NCBI RefSeq assembly: GCF_028623165.1
Contig: NZ_CP117768.1
Coordinates: 2,480,001 to 2,544,000 of the forward strand
Reading direction: 5' to 3'
DNA from: Nostoc sp. UHCC 0926
GTDB lineage: Bacteria > Cyanobacteriota > Cyanobacteriia > Cyanobacteriales > Nostocaceae
DNA: 64,000 nucleotides
Positions 29,366-39,625 of the stretch are shown one piece after another. Below the pieces are notes generated by a model. It saw only the letters and a list, made by a program, of their open reading frames with translations. It made no database searches and had not been told where the DNA came from. How positions within the stretch are numbered: the first letter of the stretch is position 1; each line of letters begins with the position of its first letter. Both the position numbers and the translations under genes were made by a program.

Positions 29366-30487
29366 TTAGACCTGTGGGATTATTTCTCCTGCTTTCACAA
29401 AAAGAATTTGGGAGGACTTCAACCACTGGGAATCAAAAGAACCCAAATGAGTGGTAGTAATCAGCGTCTGAAAGCGGTCTTGAATAGCATCAAGCAATTG
29501 ATTTTGGCGGGACAGATCGAGTTCGGCAAGAACATCATCAAGCAATAGCAGGGGTGGCTCTTTGACGACTTCTTCAATTAATTGTAATTCTGCTAATTTT
29601 AAGGCTAGAACCAGCGTTCGTTGTTGACCTTGAGAACCGTATTGACGAGCGGGTGTCTGGTTAATAGTTAATTCTACTTCGTCTCGATGGGGGCCGACAA
29701 GAGTAGTGCCTTGGTGCATTTCAGCGATCGCTCGCTGCTGAATTTTTGCTAAAAAAGCTTGCTGGACTTCTTCTGGCTGGTTATCCTCTAAAGGAATATT
29801 AGGCACGTACTTGATTTGTAGAACTTCTGTACTGCCGCTGATACTGGCGTGCCAAGCACTAGCAATGGGAGCTAATCTTTGTATAGCGCGATCGCGTCGT
29901 CTAATTACCCGTGTCCCTGTGGTGGCTAACTGTGCATCCCACACCGCCAGTTCTGAATCCTGATTGCTAGGTGCTGAGTCTTGAGTTTTTTTTAAAAAAG
30001 CATTGCGCTGGCGTAACACATGATTATACTGCTGCAAAATGTGAGCATAAACTGGTTCGAGTTGAATTAAGAGTGTATCTAACCAGTTGCGGCGACCTTC
30101 TGGGCCGCCGCGTACTAGTTCTAAATCCAGGCTGGAAAATTGGACTGCATTCAGAACGCCGAGAAAATCCATTTGACGGCGGATAGATTCACCATTGAGA
30201 GCAACGCTACGGCGACCGTTGCGGCGCAAGGTTAAGGTAAGGTCACTCACGCCTGTTTGTCGCTCAAGAGTAGCATTAATTTGAGCTATAGCTTCCCCTT
30301 CTTGAACTAAATCGCGATCGCGGGTCATTCGGTGCGATCGCAATGTCGCCAGCAACTCCACCGCCTCCAACAAATTCGACTTTCCCTGAGCGTTATTACC
30401 TACCAAAATTGTTTTGGCAGCATTAAACTCAACCTTTTGGTCTTGGTAATTGCGAAATTGTCGGAGGTTTAGAGTTTTGAGGTACAT
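29366..30487 (-). CDS. recF: DNA replication/repair protein RecF
   Basis: A 373-residue SMC-like ATPase that loads RecA at single-strand gaps. Motifs: MYLKTLNLRQFRNYQ at the N-terminus, Walker A LVGNNAQGKSNLLEAV (near residues 29-44), signature GSQGQQRTLVLALKLAEL (near 283-300) and Walker B PLLLLDDVLAELD (near 315). Length is normal. It lies 69 bases downstream of the P-ATPase gene on the same strand, in a spacer of TCTAAAATC repeats. No dnaA, dnaN or gyrB is near, as usual in cyanobacteria. Confidence 0.95.
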   Translation of the reverse strand: MYLKTLNLRQFRNYQDQKVEFNAAKTILVGNNAQGKSNLLEAVELLATLRSHRMTRDRDLVQEGEAIAQINATLERQTGVSDLTLTLRRNGRRSVALNGESIRRQMDFLGVLNAVQFSSLDLELVRGGPEGRRNWLDTLLIQLEPVYAHILQQYNHVLRQRNAFLKKTQDSAPSNQDSELAVWDAQLATTGTRVIRRRDRAIQRLAPIASAWHASISGSTEVLQIKYVPNIPLEDNQPEEVQQAFLAKIQQRAIAEMHQGTTLVGPHRDEVELTINQTPARQYGSQGQQRTLVLALKLAELQLIEEVVKEPPLLLLDDVLAELDLSRQNQLLDAIQDRFQTLITTTHLGSFDSQWLKSSQILFVKAGEIIPQV

Positions 30488-30556
30488 AAGTGCGATTTTG
30501 GATTTTGGATTTTAGATTTTGGATTAAAGATAAATCTAAAATCTAAAATCTCCTTT

Positions 30557-33439
30557 TCAGACAGCCTTCTTGCCCATAATCCGCAAAAATATCTTCTCCA
30601 ATTCAATCCACACAAACATTAAGGCGCTGAAGCCAATACAAACCCCCAATTCCTGCATATTCAGGTAGTGAGTACCAAAGAAATCTCGCAGGGGTGGGAC
30701 GTAAACTAGCATCAGTTGCAAAATCGTGGTTACAACAACAGCCGCTAGTACAAATATATTGGAAAAGGGATTCATCTCAATGGTCAGTCGGTTGTTGGAA
30801 CGAATGGCGATCGCATGACCCATTTGGGCGATACACAAGGTAGTAAATACCATTGTCTTCCAAGTATCGCGATCGCCCTGATACCCAGCGGCATGGGTAT
30901 GTTGATAAGCCCACCACATCAAGGCAATGGTGATAATGGCAAAGATTATACCAATGCGAATTATGTAAGAACCCAATCCCCTAGCGAAAATACTTTCGCG
31001 CGGACTAAAAGGCGGGCGTTTCATCACATCCGGTTCTGGAGGTTCCACAGCTAATGCCAAAGCTGGTAAACCGTCTGTGACCAAGTTCATCCACAGAATT
31101 TGTAAGGGGGTAAGGGGAACGCCTCCCAAACCAATTAGGGGTGCAGATGCAATTGTGAGAACTTCGCCAATGTTACTGCCCAGGATGTATTTGATAAAGC
31201 GGCGAATATTGGTGTAAACAACTCTACCCTCCTTGGTGGCGCTGACAATGGTGGCGAAGTTGTCATCAAGTAACACCATATCGCTGGCTTCTTTACTGAC
31301 ATCGGTGCCAGTGATGCCCATTGCAATGCCAATGTCAGCTTGTTTGAGGGCTGGGGCATCGTTGACGCCATCACCTGTCATCGCTACAAATCTGCCCCGG
31401 CGTTGCAATGCTTGGACAATTCGCAGTTTGTGTTCTGGGGAAACCCTAGCATAGATGCTCACCAGGTCAACATTTTGCTCTAATTCCTGGTCAGTCATTC
31501 GCTGCAACTCTTGACCTGTGAGGAGGCGTACACCGGAGGGGTTGCCGTTGGCATCACTTTCTTGGGCGATTCCCAAATCGGTAGCGATCGCTCGTGCTGT
31601 TAACTGGTGGTCACCAGTAATCATCACTGGGCGAATGCCTGCGTCCCGACACTCTTGGACTGCTAACCTCACCTCTGGGCGTGGCGCATCTAGCATTCCC
31701 ACTAATCCCAGCCACACCAAATCTTGCTCAAATACTTCATCTGAACCTTCCGGTGGGATCTGTGCCAGGGGTTTGTAGGCAAAACCTAGCACCCGCAAAC
31801 CTTTACTCGCCATTTGGTCATTTTCTGCCAAAATTTTCTGGCGTTGTTTTTCGGTCAAGGGGGCTGTATGATTGCCCAAATGAATCTGAGTGGAACGGCC
31901 CAAGGTTAACTCTGGAGAACCTTTGGTAAACATTAAGTAAGGTTCAGATTGGAGAAAACTAGCGATCGCTGGATCAACACCTCTCGAAGACGCTTCACCT
32001 GTCGCGACTTCCTGCACCTGAGAAATCACGCTCATCCGCTTGCGTTCCGAGGAAAAGGGAAACTCTGCAACGCGAGGTAACTTACTGTTCCACTGGTCTT
32101 TTTCGATTCCAGCTTTTCCCGCCAGTGTTAACAATGCCCCCTCTGTCGGATCTCCCAAAATTGCCCATTCACCTTGTTCTTTTTGCAACACTGAATCATT
32201 ACAAACACCACAGGCGACTGATAACGCTGAGATTTCAGGCGACTCTTCTAGGGAAATTTTTTGACCATCTAACTGGAAATCCCCTATGGGAGCATAACCT
32301 TCTCCAGTGACGCGAAAGGTTTTGTCGTTAGTGGAAACCGATTGCACCACCATTTTATTTTGAGTCAGGGTACCGGTTTTATCAGAACAGATGGTAGTTA
32401 CAGAACCCAATGTTTCCACAGCTGGTAGTTTGCGAATTAAGGCATTCTGGCGCACCATTCGCTGAGTTCCCAGTGCCAAGGTGACGGTAATTACAGCTGG
32501 TAAACCTTCTGGCACTACAGCAACCGCCATACTCAAGGAAACTTCCAAGAGTTCTTGGATGTTTTTAAAACCTCCGTCCTTGATCACACCGCCAGCAACG
32601 ACGATCGCCACGAGAATCAAAGAACCTGTAACCAGGACGTTGCCCAGTTGAGTCATCCGCTGCTGTAACGGCGTAGGTTCATTTTCCACCGACTGCAACA
32701 TAGTGGCAATTTTGCCTAGTTCTGTTGTCATTCCGGTGTTAGTCACCAGAACCTTCGCCCGTCCTTGGACTACTTCAGTTCCTTGAAACACGACATTTAG
32801 GCGATCGCCTAAATCTGTTTCTTCGGGCAATTTTAATGTTGCCTGTTTATTCACAGCTTCGGCTTCACCCGTCAATGCCGACTCACGGACTTGTAAATTA
32901 GACTCTTCAATCAAGCGTCCATCTGCGGCTATCTGCATCCCAGCTTCCAGCTGCATTACATCCCCTGGGACTAGTTCCTTAGCTGCTATCTCCACCAGTC
33001 TAGCGTCGCGGATGACCCGCACTAAGGGAGAGGTCATTTTTTTCAGGGCTGCCAGGGCTTTTTCGGCACGGCTTTCTTGGACGTAGCCAAGTATGCCATT
33101 GAGGATGACAATTGCTAAGATAGCGATCGTATCTTTAAATGGCACTTCACCAGGCTTCAAATTGCCCGACTGCAAACGCATCAGGTCTAAAAACCCCGAA
33201 ATCAGAGCTACGCCAATCAGCATCAACAACATAATGTTCTTGAACTGATCCAGCAGAATTTCCCAAGCACTACGGCCAGCAGTTTCTTCTAATTCGTTGG
33301 GGCCGTATTGTTGCAACCTCTGTTGAATATCTTGGGATGTTAAGCCACTGTCTGCGTTACTATCGAGCAGGTCTAGCGCTTTATTAACTTCTAAACTATG
33401 CCAAACGGCGGCACCTTCAGGCAGAGAATTAGCAGACAT
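30557..33439 (-). CDS. Type IIA cation (Ca2+) P-type ATPase
   Basis: A 960-residue P-type ATPase. Motifs: actuator [10 protein letters not shown]4 VVPEGLPAV, phosphorylation site [12 protein letters not shown], nucleotide-binding FTKGSPE, hinge [22 protein letters not shown] and M6 [13 protein letters not shown]. The M4 Glu and the M6 Asn/Asp are those of SERCA/PacL-type Ca2+ pumps, so calcium export is likely. An ATG at 33439 with family-like start (MSANSLPEG) is preferred over a GTG four codons upstream. The next gene downstream is recF. Confidence 0.9.
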   Translation of the reverse strand: MSANSLPEGAAVWHSLEVNKALDLLDSNADSGLTSQDIQQRLQQYGPNELEETAGRSAWEILLDQFKNIMLLMLIGVALISGFLDLMRLQSGNLKPGEVPFKDTIAILAIVILNGILGYVQESRAEKALAALKKMTSPLVRVIRDARLVEIAAKELVPGDVMQLEAGMQIAADGRLIEESNLQVRESALTGEAEAVNKQATLKLPEETDLGDRLNVVFQGTEVVQGRAKVLVTNTGMTTELGKIATMLQSVENEPTPLQQRMTQLGNVLVTGSLILVAIVVAGGVIKDGGFKNIQELLEVSLSMAVAVVPEGLPAVITVTLALGTQRMVRQNALIRKLPAVETLGSVTTICSDKTGTLTQNKMVVQSVSTNDKTFRVTGEGYAPIGDFQLDGQKISLEESPEISALSVACGVCNDSVLQKEQGEWAILGDPTEGALLTLAGKAGIEKDQWNSKLPRVAEFPFSSERKRMSVISQVQEVATGEASSRGVDPAIASFLQSEPYLMFTKGSPELTLGRSTQIHLGNHTAPLTEKQRQKILAENDQMASKGLRVLGFAYKPLAQIPPEGSDEVFEQDLVWLGLVGMLDAPRPEVRLAVQECRDAGIRPVMITGDHQLTARAIATDLGIAQESDANGNPSGVRLLTGQELQRMTDQELEQNVDLVSIYARVSPEHKLRIVQALQRRGRFVAMTGDGVNDAPALKQADIGIAMGITGTDVSKEASDMVLLDDNFATIVSATKEGRVVYTNIRRFIKYILGSNIGEVLTIASAPLIGLGGVPLTPLQILWMNLVTDGLPALALAVEPPEPDVMKRPPFSPRESIFARGLGSYIIRIGIIFAIITIALMWWAYQHTHAAGYQGDRDTWKTMVFTTLCIAQMGHAIAIRSNNRLTIEMNPFSNIFVLAAVVVTTILQLMLVYVPPLRDFFGTHYLNMQELGVCIGFSALMFVWIELEKIFLRIMGKKAV

Positions 33440-33934
33440 CGTGTAGGTCACAGGAAATGGTTACAAAATTCGATCATAATTTAGTGATGGCAGGAATTCC
33501 ATCTTCTAAAGTTACATTAAGGCGATCGCCCAGTTGCATGAGTGGATCTGTAATTCTTAAACATTTGTAAATTTCTTCTTTTTTCAGATAGTATTATTTC
33601 TCACGAAAGAGTTTTTCGGAAAACTTTGTACCGATAATTATGAGTAATAGAGCTTGGAAGCTTTGTTACATAGCATATGCCACAATTAATTTGAGACTGC
33701 CATTTTTAATTTACATCTGCTCAATAGCCAAAATGCATGGCACGATTGCATTTCTTCGTTTCTACGATCCGCTACGCGAACATTTTGAATTTTGCCCAAA
33801 GTTGAGCCAATCGCTTGCGTATTTACCCCCGCTCAAGCGAACTGGTGTGTTAGTAGGGTTTCCTCAGCTAGAAAACTTTTCCAGCCGAATTTTTAATTTT
33901 GAATTGCTTCGGCGTGCTAAATCATTCAATAAAT
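33440..33934. other. Intergenic region, about 500 bases
   Basis: The spacer between the divergent P-ATPase and transglutaminase genes. A 100-codon frame at 33640-33942 has no ribosome site or family features and is rejected. The region is AT-rich; promoters for both genes must lie here but are not resolved. Confidence 0.4.
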
Positions 33935-35614
33935 ATGCTTAATATTAGTTTCACACCCCCCACTGTGACCTCAAGCCAGATGTTTGGGCAAAAAACAATT
34001 CGACCGCTTACTGCTGCTACCCTGTGTGGCATTACTTTCATTAAAGACAGACTGATTGCCATTGACAGTATCAAAGGGCATCTACTGGAGATTGATCCCA
34101 CCTCTGACAACAGCAAAATTCTCAATCCCCATCAAGTTAAAGAATTTACCGATGTCACTGGTCTGGCGGCGTGGGAAGATACCCTGTGGGTGAGCCGAGA
34201 AAATAGTGTTTACTTGTGCAAGCTCAATGCTTTGGATCTAGAACATTTTGTGACATTGCCTTATGAGGCTGATGGCGTTGCTGTTTGGGAAACAACAGTT
34301 TATGTCAGCTGCCAAAGGCAGGGCTACATTCTGGTTTATGACCGCGAAACCCGAAAAGAGATTACCAGATTTTATGCCCCTGGAGTTGGGATAGAGAATT
34401 TGGCAGTGAGTCAGGAAATGCTGTGGATTTGCGATCGCACCGAACAATCAGTTTACGCGATGGACAGGGCAACGGGAGAACTTCAATTCAGTGTCCTGAC
34501 CCCCTTTGAATCTCCCACAGGCATCGCAATCCATAAAAATGGCGAAACAGGCAAAGAAAGTATTTACGTCGCCTACGCCTCAGAGGAGCCTTATATCCGG
34601 GACAACCCAAATGCTGATCCGAGTCATGAGCTAACGTTCCGCGATCGCACTTTTATTCACCCCCTGTATTATCATTACCAGCCAGATAAGCGTTATGCCC
34701 TCTCTAATGGCTATCTCATTGAAATGTCTTATGCTGAGGAAATTGCACCCTTAGATGAGGTTTATTTACCTGATGTGGAATGGCGCATCGCCCTACCCTC
34801 GGAAACTGAGCGTCAAAAGGTGAAACACGTTGAACCCATTGGTATACCCTTTACTGAAGATGTGGTAGAGGGGCAACGTGTAGCAGTCTTTAAATTTGAT
34901 TCTCTTACCCCAGGAGAACGGCATATTTTTGGCTGGAAAGCCCTTTTGGAAGTTCGGGGAATTAAGTATCGCATCACACCCAGAGATGTAGAAGATATAC
35001 CTAAAGTATCCCCAGAATTACAAACACGCTACCTAGTGGATGACGACGATTTAGCAATGGATACTACCATTGTTCGCCGTGCCGCCAGAGAAGCGATTGG
35101 TTCTGAAACCAATGTGCTGCGGAAAATGCACAGCATCCGCAACTACGTTTATGATCAGTTATCCTACGGTATTAAACCTTACATTGACCCGCCAGATACA
35201 GTTTTAGAACGGGGCGTTGGTTCCTGTGGCGAATATGTCGGCGTCTTACTTGCCCTATCCCGTTTAAATGGCATCCCTTGTCGGACTGTAGGTAGGTATA
35301 AATGTCCTCCCCATAGTGACTTACTAGGAGTGCCACTACAACCCGACTTTAATCATGTTTGGCTGGAGTTCTACGTCCCGAATTTTGGCTGGTTGCCAAT
35401 GGAATCAAATCCTGACGATGTGGCTGAGGGTGGGCCTTATCCGACGCGCTTTTTTATGGGCTTATGCTGGTATCACATTGAAATTGGCAAAGGTATCACC
35501 TTTGAAACTGTGACAAGCCAAGGTGCGCGGCTAACCAAAGAAGATATCCCTATTGGCGATTTGGCGATAAATCATATTCGGTTTACAATTCTTAAAGAAT
35601 TACCACCCTTTTGA
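33935..35614 (+). CDS. Beta-propeller-like protein with C-terminal transglutaminase domain
   Basis: A 559-residue protein. Residues ~20-230 have repeated blades of the kind LAAWEDTLWVSRENSVYLC, VAVWETTVYVSCQRQGYILVYD and LAVSQEMLWICDRTEQSVYAMD, typical of a propeller. A middle beta-rich segment follows (~270-355), then a transglutaminase-like domain (~380-520) with the triad visible: Cys in VGSCGEYVGV (near 430), His in FNHVWLEFY (near 473), Asp in ESNPDD (near 492). No signal peptide is present, so it may be cytoplasmic. It could be a protease or crosslinker; substrate unknown. The ATG at 33935 is preferred over a TTG 12 codons upstream. Confidence 0.75.
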   Translation: MLNISFTPPTVTSSQMFGQKTIRPLTAATLCGITFIKDRLIAIDSIKGHLLEIDPTSDNSKILNPHQVKEFTDVTGLAAWEDTLWVSRENSVYLCKLNALDLEHFVTLPYEADGVAVWETTVYVSCQRQGYILVYDRETRKEITRFYAPGVGIENLAVSQEMLWICDRTEQSVYAMDRATGELQFSVLTPFESPTGIAIHKNGETGKESIYVAYASEEPYIRDNPNADPSHELTFRDRTFIHPLYYHYQPDKRYALSNGYLIEMSYAEEIAPLDEVYLPDVEWRIALPSETERQKVKHVEPIGIPFTEDVVEGQRVAVFKFDSLTPGERHIFGWKALLEVRGIKYRITPRDVEDIPKVSPELQTRYLVDDDDLAMDTTIVRRAAREAIGSETNVLRKMHSIRNYVYDQLSYGIKPYIDPPDTVLERGVGSCGEYVGVLLALSRLNGIPCRTVGRYKCPPHSDLLGVPLQPDFNHVWLEFYVPNFGWLPMESNPDDVAEGGPYPTRFFMGLCWYHIEIGKGITFETVTSQGARLTKEDIPIGDLAINHIRFTILKELPPF

Positions 35615-35647
35615 TTTTTCGCTATGTGATTGGGAATTGGGCATTAA

Positions 35648-35746
35648 AACTCTTGCAAAAGTCAATTTTCTGAAAATGAAACCACAGATAAATTATCTTG
35701 ATTTATCTATGGTTCCATACAATAAACCAGGATTTTTGCAAGAGGT
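35648..35746. repeat. Palindromic MITE-like element
   Basis: The outer arms CTCTTGCAAAAGTC (from ~35650) and GATTTTTGCAAGAG (35731-35744) are inverted. Inside, AACCACAGATAAAT (35680-35693) pairs with 35701-35714 with one mismatch around a 7-base loop. It lies just after the transglutaminase gene. The TGCAAGAGGTCTA half-motif recurs at about 28299. Confidence 0.65.
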
Positions 35747-35906
35747 CTATTTTTAAACTGTGATTTTTTTCAATCCCCACCACCCCATTCGCTAAATATG
35801 GTATTTCATTAATTTGTAGCCAACTAAATTTTGCAAAACTCTGCGTTACTTTGCAGCTACTTATTAATGCAAAACTGTGAAGGAATTTGAGGATAAACTT
35901 TTATTT

Positions 35907-36776
35907 TTAGAGATGATTTAAATTAATATTAGCTCTTAAACTTGGCAGTGGATATGATTGAGTTTGCTTAAAATCGGCAAAGTCACAGATTGAGTTAAAT
36001 GGGCAAAAGCGGCAGTGAGAGCCAGGATTGGGAGGAAAAATTTTACTGAAATTAGTAGTCTCTTCCTGATACTTTTGCAAATCGTGCTGGTGTTTGTGGG
36101 CAATATTAGCTAACTCTAATTTTAAGGATTCTAATTCACTATTATTGATGCTAATTAACTCTGACTTTTTACATATTTCTAAATTATAAAATGATGCAAC
36201 CGCTTCCCGTCCTGGGTAAAGATAACGAGCAGCTAATAAATAAACTAATGCCTGTCGTCGGTCAAAAGCCGACTTACCAGTTTTGAAATCTAAAATATGT
36301 AAAGTGCTATCAGATTCAATGAAAACGCAGTCCATAGCCGCATATAAACGAAAGCAATAATCTTCTTGTTCAATTACTATCGGTTTAGGAAAGCCTTCAT
36401 CGCCCGGAGTTAATTGGATAATATCTTTATCCAAAAGCAACGGAGCATCGTGATATTTTTTTAAAATTTGCAAGACGCGTTGCTGGACTTGATTGCTTGA
36501 GTTGTCTAATTTCAGTAACTGTGCAACTCTTTCTACACCATCTGCTTGCTTCAACAGATGTCTGTGATGATGAAACTCATAAACACCTTTTTGGGCGAGT
36601 ATCCCAATCCGCTGGGGTGCGGTGGCTTGCGCTAAGAGCGCTTTGACCTGTGGTTCGTGTTGCCGTGCTTTGATAAACCCACGTCTCATCTGGCAATGCC
36701 AGCGTTCTTGCCCGGTTGCTGGGGCAACTAGAGACCAAAGGTGATAACTGGCAAAAGGTCGATCGGGGGTTGACAT
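35907..36776 (-). CDS. PD-(D/E)XK nuclease family protein (RecB/Cas4-like)
   Basis: A 289-residue protein with a RecB-like nuclease core: FRLYAAMDCVFIESDSTLHILDFKTGKS gives the D and the DxK motif (near residues 145-175), followed by QALVYLLAARYLYPG (motif QxxxY). A Cys cluster CRFCPFNSIC (near 268-277) is like the C-terminal iron-sulfur motif of Cas4/RecB families, though the fourth Cys is not obvious. No CRISPR or cas genes are nearby. Probably a DNA nuclease in repair; convergent with the transglutaminase gene, divergent from the phosphohexomutase gene. Confidence 0.75.
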   Translation of the reverse strand: MSTPDRPFASYHLWSLVAPATGQERWHCQMRRGFIKARQHEPQVKALLAQATAPQRIGILAQKGVYEFHHHRHLLKQADGVERVAQLLKLDNSSNQVQQRVLQILKKYHDAPLLLDKDIIQLTPGDEGFPKPIVIEQEDYCFRLYAAMDCVFIESDSTLHILDFKTGKSAFDRRQALVYLLAARYLYPGREAVASFYNLEICKKSELISINNSELESLKLELANIAHKHQHDLQKYQEETTNFSKIFPPNPGSHCRFCPFNSICDFADFKQTQSYPLPSLRANINLNHL

Positions 36777-36913
36777 TGCTCAGAAACAGTGAGAAAAAAT
36801 ACGATGGGGAGAAGTTTAACCTAAGGCTTCCTTAGAAAAGAACTTCGGAGAATACTTGCTGCTACACACGCTTTGCGGGAAGCTTTAATAGTACTGATAA
36901 TGTACGGGAGCAA

Positions 36914-38344
36914 GTGGCAAAAATGCCCAGCAAGATAAAATTTGGCACCGATGGATGGCGAGGGATTATTGCCGATGACTTTACTTTCCCAAATGTGCGG
37001 AAAGTAACAAGGGCAATCGCCACTTACTTAGAAACAGCCTACACAAAAGATAGACCAGTACTTATTGCCTACGATACTCGCTTTTTAGCTGACGAGTTTG
37101 CCCAAACAGCGGCCCAAGTCCTGGCAGACTTAGGTTGGACTGTCAAAATTACTGATCGGGATTGCCCCACACCAGTAATTGCCTACAACGCCCGCCACCT
37201 AAATTCCGCAGGGGCGTTGATGTTTACTGCTAGCCATAATCCAGCACCCTACTGTGGAATTAAATATATACCCGATTATGCTGGGCCTGCCACTCCAGAG
37301 ATTACTGATACTATTGTGGCAAATATCGAAAGTGCATCAGATGAGTTGCCTGGGAGCAACCCATCGGGTTCAATTTCTATTTTCGATCCGAAACCAGATT
37401 ACCTGCAATTTATCTACACCCTACTTGATGTAGAACGGATTAAAAGCGCTAATTTAAAGGTAAAGTACGATGCGCTCTATTCTACCTCTCGCGGCTATTT
37501 AGATGAAGTTTTGCAACATAGTGGGGTTCAGTTAGAAAGTTTCCACGATTGGAGGGATGTTTTATTTGGCGGTGGAATGCCAGAACCCAAAGGAGAACAA
37601 TTAGTTGAGTTAGTGGAAGCAGTACTTCGCGATCAAGCTGATTTGGGCTTGGCAACGGATGGAGATAGCGATCGCTTTGGTATTGTTGATGAACAAGGAA
37701 CCGTCCTCACTCCTAATACTGTGCTGTTAGTTCTAGCACGTCATTTAATCAAAAACAAAGGAAAAACCGGCGCTATCGTCCGCACTGTGGCGACAACCCA
37801 CCTGCTGGATAATTTCGCTGCTAAAAATGGGCTGCAAATTTACGAAACAGCAGTTGGTTTTAAATACATCGGCGAAAAAATGCGGGAAACTGCTGTATTA
37901 ATTGGTGGAGAAGAATCAGGTGGTTTGAGTATTATCGGGCATATTCCCGAAAAAGACGGGGTTTTAGCCGATATGCTGGTGGCAGAAGCGATCGCCTATG
38001 AAGGCAAACCTCTGAGTCAGCTGGTTAAGGAAGCGATCGCTGAAGCCGATGGCCCACTTTACAACAACCGTCTTGATTTGCACCTCACAGAGGCCCACAA
38101 AACCGCCGTCATCGACTCCTTTACTAAAAATCCACCTACAGAGGTAGCAGGAATTAAAGTCAAGGAAGTCGGGCGTAAAGACGGTATTAAGCTGTATTTA
38201 GAAGAAGGTAGCTGGGTTTTACTGCGTCCTTCCGGTACAGAACCACTGGTGCGCGTCTACCTAGAAACCAACACTCCCGAAAAACTCACCCAAATCGCGC
38301 AAGAGTTAGAGAGTGTCATTGCTAAATTAGAAGCAGTAGTTTAA
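36914..38344 (+). CDS. Phosphoglucomutase/phosphomannomutase family protein
   Basis: A 476-residue phosphohexomutase with all catalytic motifs: KFGTDGWRGIIADDF at the N-terminus, phosphoserine loop FTASHNPAPYCG (near residue 105), metal loop ATDGDSDRFG (near 245), sugar loop GGEESGGLS (near 332) and the phosphate-binding RPSGTEPLVRVY (near 440). It interconverts hexose-1- and -6-phosphates, feeding glycogen or GDP-mannose synthesis. The GTG at 36914 or the ATG at 36923 may be the start. It is the active counterpart to the degenerate domain at 9792-12320. Confidence 0.92.
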   Translation: MAKMPSKIKFGTDGWRGIIADDFTFPNVRKVTRAIATYLETAYTKDRPVLIAYDTRFLADEFAQTAAQVLADLGWTVKITDRDCPTPVIAYNARHLNSAGALMFTASHNPAPYCGIKYIPDYAGPATPEITDTIVANIESASDELPGSNPSGSISIFDPKPDYLQFIYTLLDVERIKSANLKVKYDALYSTSRGYLDEVLQHSGVQLESFHDWRDVLFGGGMPEPKGEQLVELVEAVLRDQADLGLATDGDSDRFGIVDEQGTVLTPNTVLLVLARHLIKNKGKTGAIVRTVATTHLLDNFAAKNGLQIYETAVGFKYIGEKMRETAVLIGGEESGGLSIIGHIPEKDGVLADMLVAEAIAYEGKPLSQLVKEAIAEADGPLYNNRLDLHLTEAHKTAVIDSFTKNPPTEVAGIKVKEVGRKDGIKLYLEEGSWVLLRPSGTEPLVRVYLETNTPEKLTQIAQELESVIAKLEAVV

Positions 38345-38379
38345 TCACTCAGAGTTAGAAGTCAGAGTTATGAGTTAGG

Positions 38380-38490
38380 AGTTATGAGTTGTAAGTTAGC
38401 AATTCTTAACTCCTAATTTATAACTTCGAGCAAAATGTGAATTAATAACTCCTCACTCCTAACTCCTGTACAGACGCGATTAATCGCGTC
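38380..38490. repeat. GAGTTA-type repeats and GACGCGATTAATCGCGTC palindrome
   Basis: The spacer holds inverted short repeats (GAGTTAGGAGTTATGAGTT at 38380-38390 area, and TAACTCCTCACTCCTAACTCC at about 38447-38466) and then an 18-base perfect palindrome at 38473-38490 followed by TCTTTT. The palindrome could terminate the mutase transcript. Confidence 0.55.
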
Positions 38491-38504
38491 TCTTTTATCA
38501 AAGT

Positions 38505-38780
38505 ATGAAAATTGCTCCTTTTTTGACATCTCTAGTTGTAGCGGTTTGGGTAATAGCGATCGCAATTATTTCAGTCCAAAATGCCACACCCGTATCGTTA
38601 AAATTCTTAACATTCCAATCGATTCAGATACCAATGGGTTTAGTGCTAGCTTTCAGTGCCGGTGTAGGGTTAATTGGCATGGCACTGCTGCAACCTCTCT
38701 GGGGACTTGCTAGTTTTGGCCAGCGTAATTCTCGATTAGAAGACGATGCCGAATTTTTTGTTGATGATGAAGATTTTTGA
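38505..38780 (+). CDS. LapA-family (DUF1049) small membrane protein
   Basis: A 91-residue protein with two hydrophobic helices (residues ~7-25 and ~43-65) and the DUF1049 core VIAIAIISVQNATPVSLKFL, then an acidic tail (EDDAEFFVDDEDF). The LapA family is a lipopolysaccharide-assembly related family in proteobacteria; in cyanobacteria its role is not known. The start ATG at 38505 has no clear Shine-Dalgarno. It is downstream of the phosphohexomutase but separated by a repeat. Confidence 0.8.
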   Translation: MKIAPFLTSLVVAVWVIAIAIISVQNATPVSLKFLTFQSIQIPMGLVLAFSAGVGLIGMALLQPLWGLASFGQRNSRLEDDAEFFVDDEDF

Positions 38781-38793
38781 GCCTTGAATAGCT

Positions 38794-38889
38794 GTGCAGT
38801 ACCAAAACATTATTACAATCGAACCAGGAAAACGAGGTGGTAAGCCTTGTATTCGAGGAATGCGAATTACTGTCTACAAAGCTATGTAG
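38794..38889 (+). pseudogene. Truncated DUF433 antitoxin-like remnant
   Basis: The frame reads QYQNIITIEPGKRGGKPCIRGMRITVYKAM and then TAG. This is the conserved N-terminal half of DUF433 (VapB-like antitoxin) proteins, which are normally about 75 residues. Only some 30 codons remain and no toxin gene follows. It ends 16 bases before the DUF29 gene. The GTG at 38794 may be the relic start. Confidence 0.7.
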
Positions 38890-38905
38890 CTGATCAAAAA
38901 CGTTT

Positions 38906-39349
38906 ATGAGTGGAATTTATACAGCAGATTTTAATTTGTGGATTGAACAGACAGCCCAACTATTGCGATCGCATCACTGGCAGGAAGTCGATCTGGAACA
39001 TCTGATTGAAGAGGTTGAAAGTTTGGGCAAAAGTGAACGACGAGGTATTGCTAGTCAACTAACTCGTCTACTGTTGCATCTGCTTAAGTGGCAATATCAA
39101 CCTCAGCGTCGCTCAGATAGTTGGTTGGATTCTATTACTGATTCTCGTACCCAAATTGAGTTAGCCATACTCGATAGTCCTAGTCTTAAGAGTTATCCTA
39201 CAGAGCAACTTGAGGAAAGCTATCAAAGGGCGCGTCGCCAAGCAGCCAAGCAAACGGGCATACTTGTATCCGTGTTTCCAGAAGATTGCCCATATTCTTT
39301 AGAGTTAATGTTGGATGAAGACTGGCTACCGGAAGCAAGCGATATTTGA
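38906..39349 (+). CDS. DUF29 family protein
   Basis: A 147-residue soluble helical protein with the DUF29 pattern: YTADFNLWIEQTAQLLRSHHWQEVDLEHLIEEVESLGKSER at the N-terminus, LLLHLLKWQYQPQRRSDSW in the middle, and FPEDCPYSLELMLDEDWLP near the end. Function unknown; DUF29 genes are numerous in Nostoc and often lie in accessory regions near toxin-antitoxin loci, as here. The ATG at 38906 is the natural family start. Confidence 0.88.
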   Translation: MSGIYTADFNLWIEQTAQLLRSHHWQEVDLEHLIEEVESLGKSERRGIASQLTRLLLHLLKWQYQPQRRSDSWLDSITDSRTQIELAILDSPSLKSYPTEQLEESYQRARRQAAKQTGILVSVFPEDCPYSLELMLDEDWLPEASDI

Positions 39350-39364
39350 TAACTATAATTGTGG

Positions 39365-39625
39365 CTATGTGGTATCAAGTGTAGACGCAGCCACTTGATA
39401 TGCATTATTAGATATGGTATCTTGCCGAAGTTGATTGTACTCCTGTATAAGATTTTTTGTAAAGATTAAATCTACTTCCAACTCCCTAAAAGCTTCATCA
39501 TAAAGACTTGATATTTTTTTAAACTTCTCTTTTTCTATGTCTATATTGGAAATTGCCCTTACACCTGCAAATGCTCCTACAGAAGCACTAGCTAAAGCAA
39601 TAGTGTCTAAGATCAGTAAAATCAT
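39365..39625 (-). CDS. Small membrane-anchored hypothetical protein
   Basis: An 86-residue protein with an N-terminal hydrophobic helix (MILLILDTIALASASVGAFAG) and a soluble helical tail with heptad-like spacing (FKKISSLYDEAFRELEVDLIFTKNL), possibly coiled coil. AAGGAG lies 7 bases upstream of the ATG, which supports translation. No family recognised. It faces the DUF29 gene tail to tail with 15 bases between. Confidence 0.55.
   Translation of the reverse strand: MILLILDTIALASASVGAFAGVRAISNIDIEKEKFKKISSLYDEAFRELEVDLIFTKNLIQEYNQLRQDTISNNAYQVAASTLDTT

Noticed and set aside
33640..33942. 100-residue frame upstream of the transglutaminase gene
   Set aside because: No Shine-Dalgarno, composition unlike a protein, and it overlaps the real start at 33935.
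35907..36776. Cas4 of a CRISPR system
   Set aside because: The nuclease core and Cys motif are Cas4-like, but no CRISPR array or other cas gene is in the window; called a generic PD-(D/E)XK nuclease.
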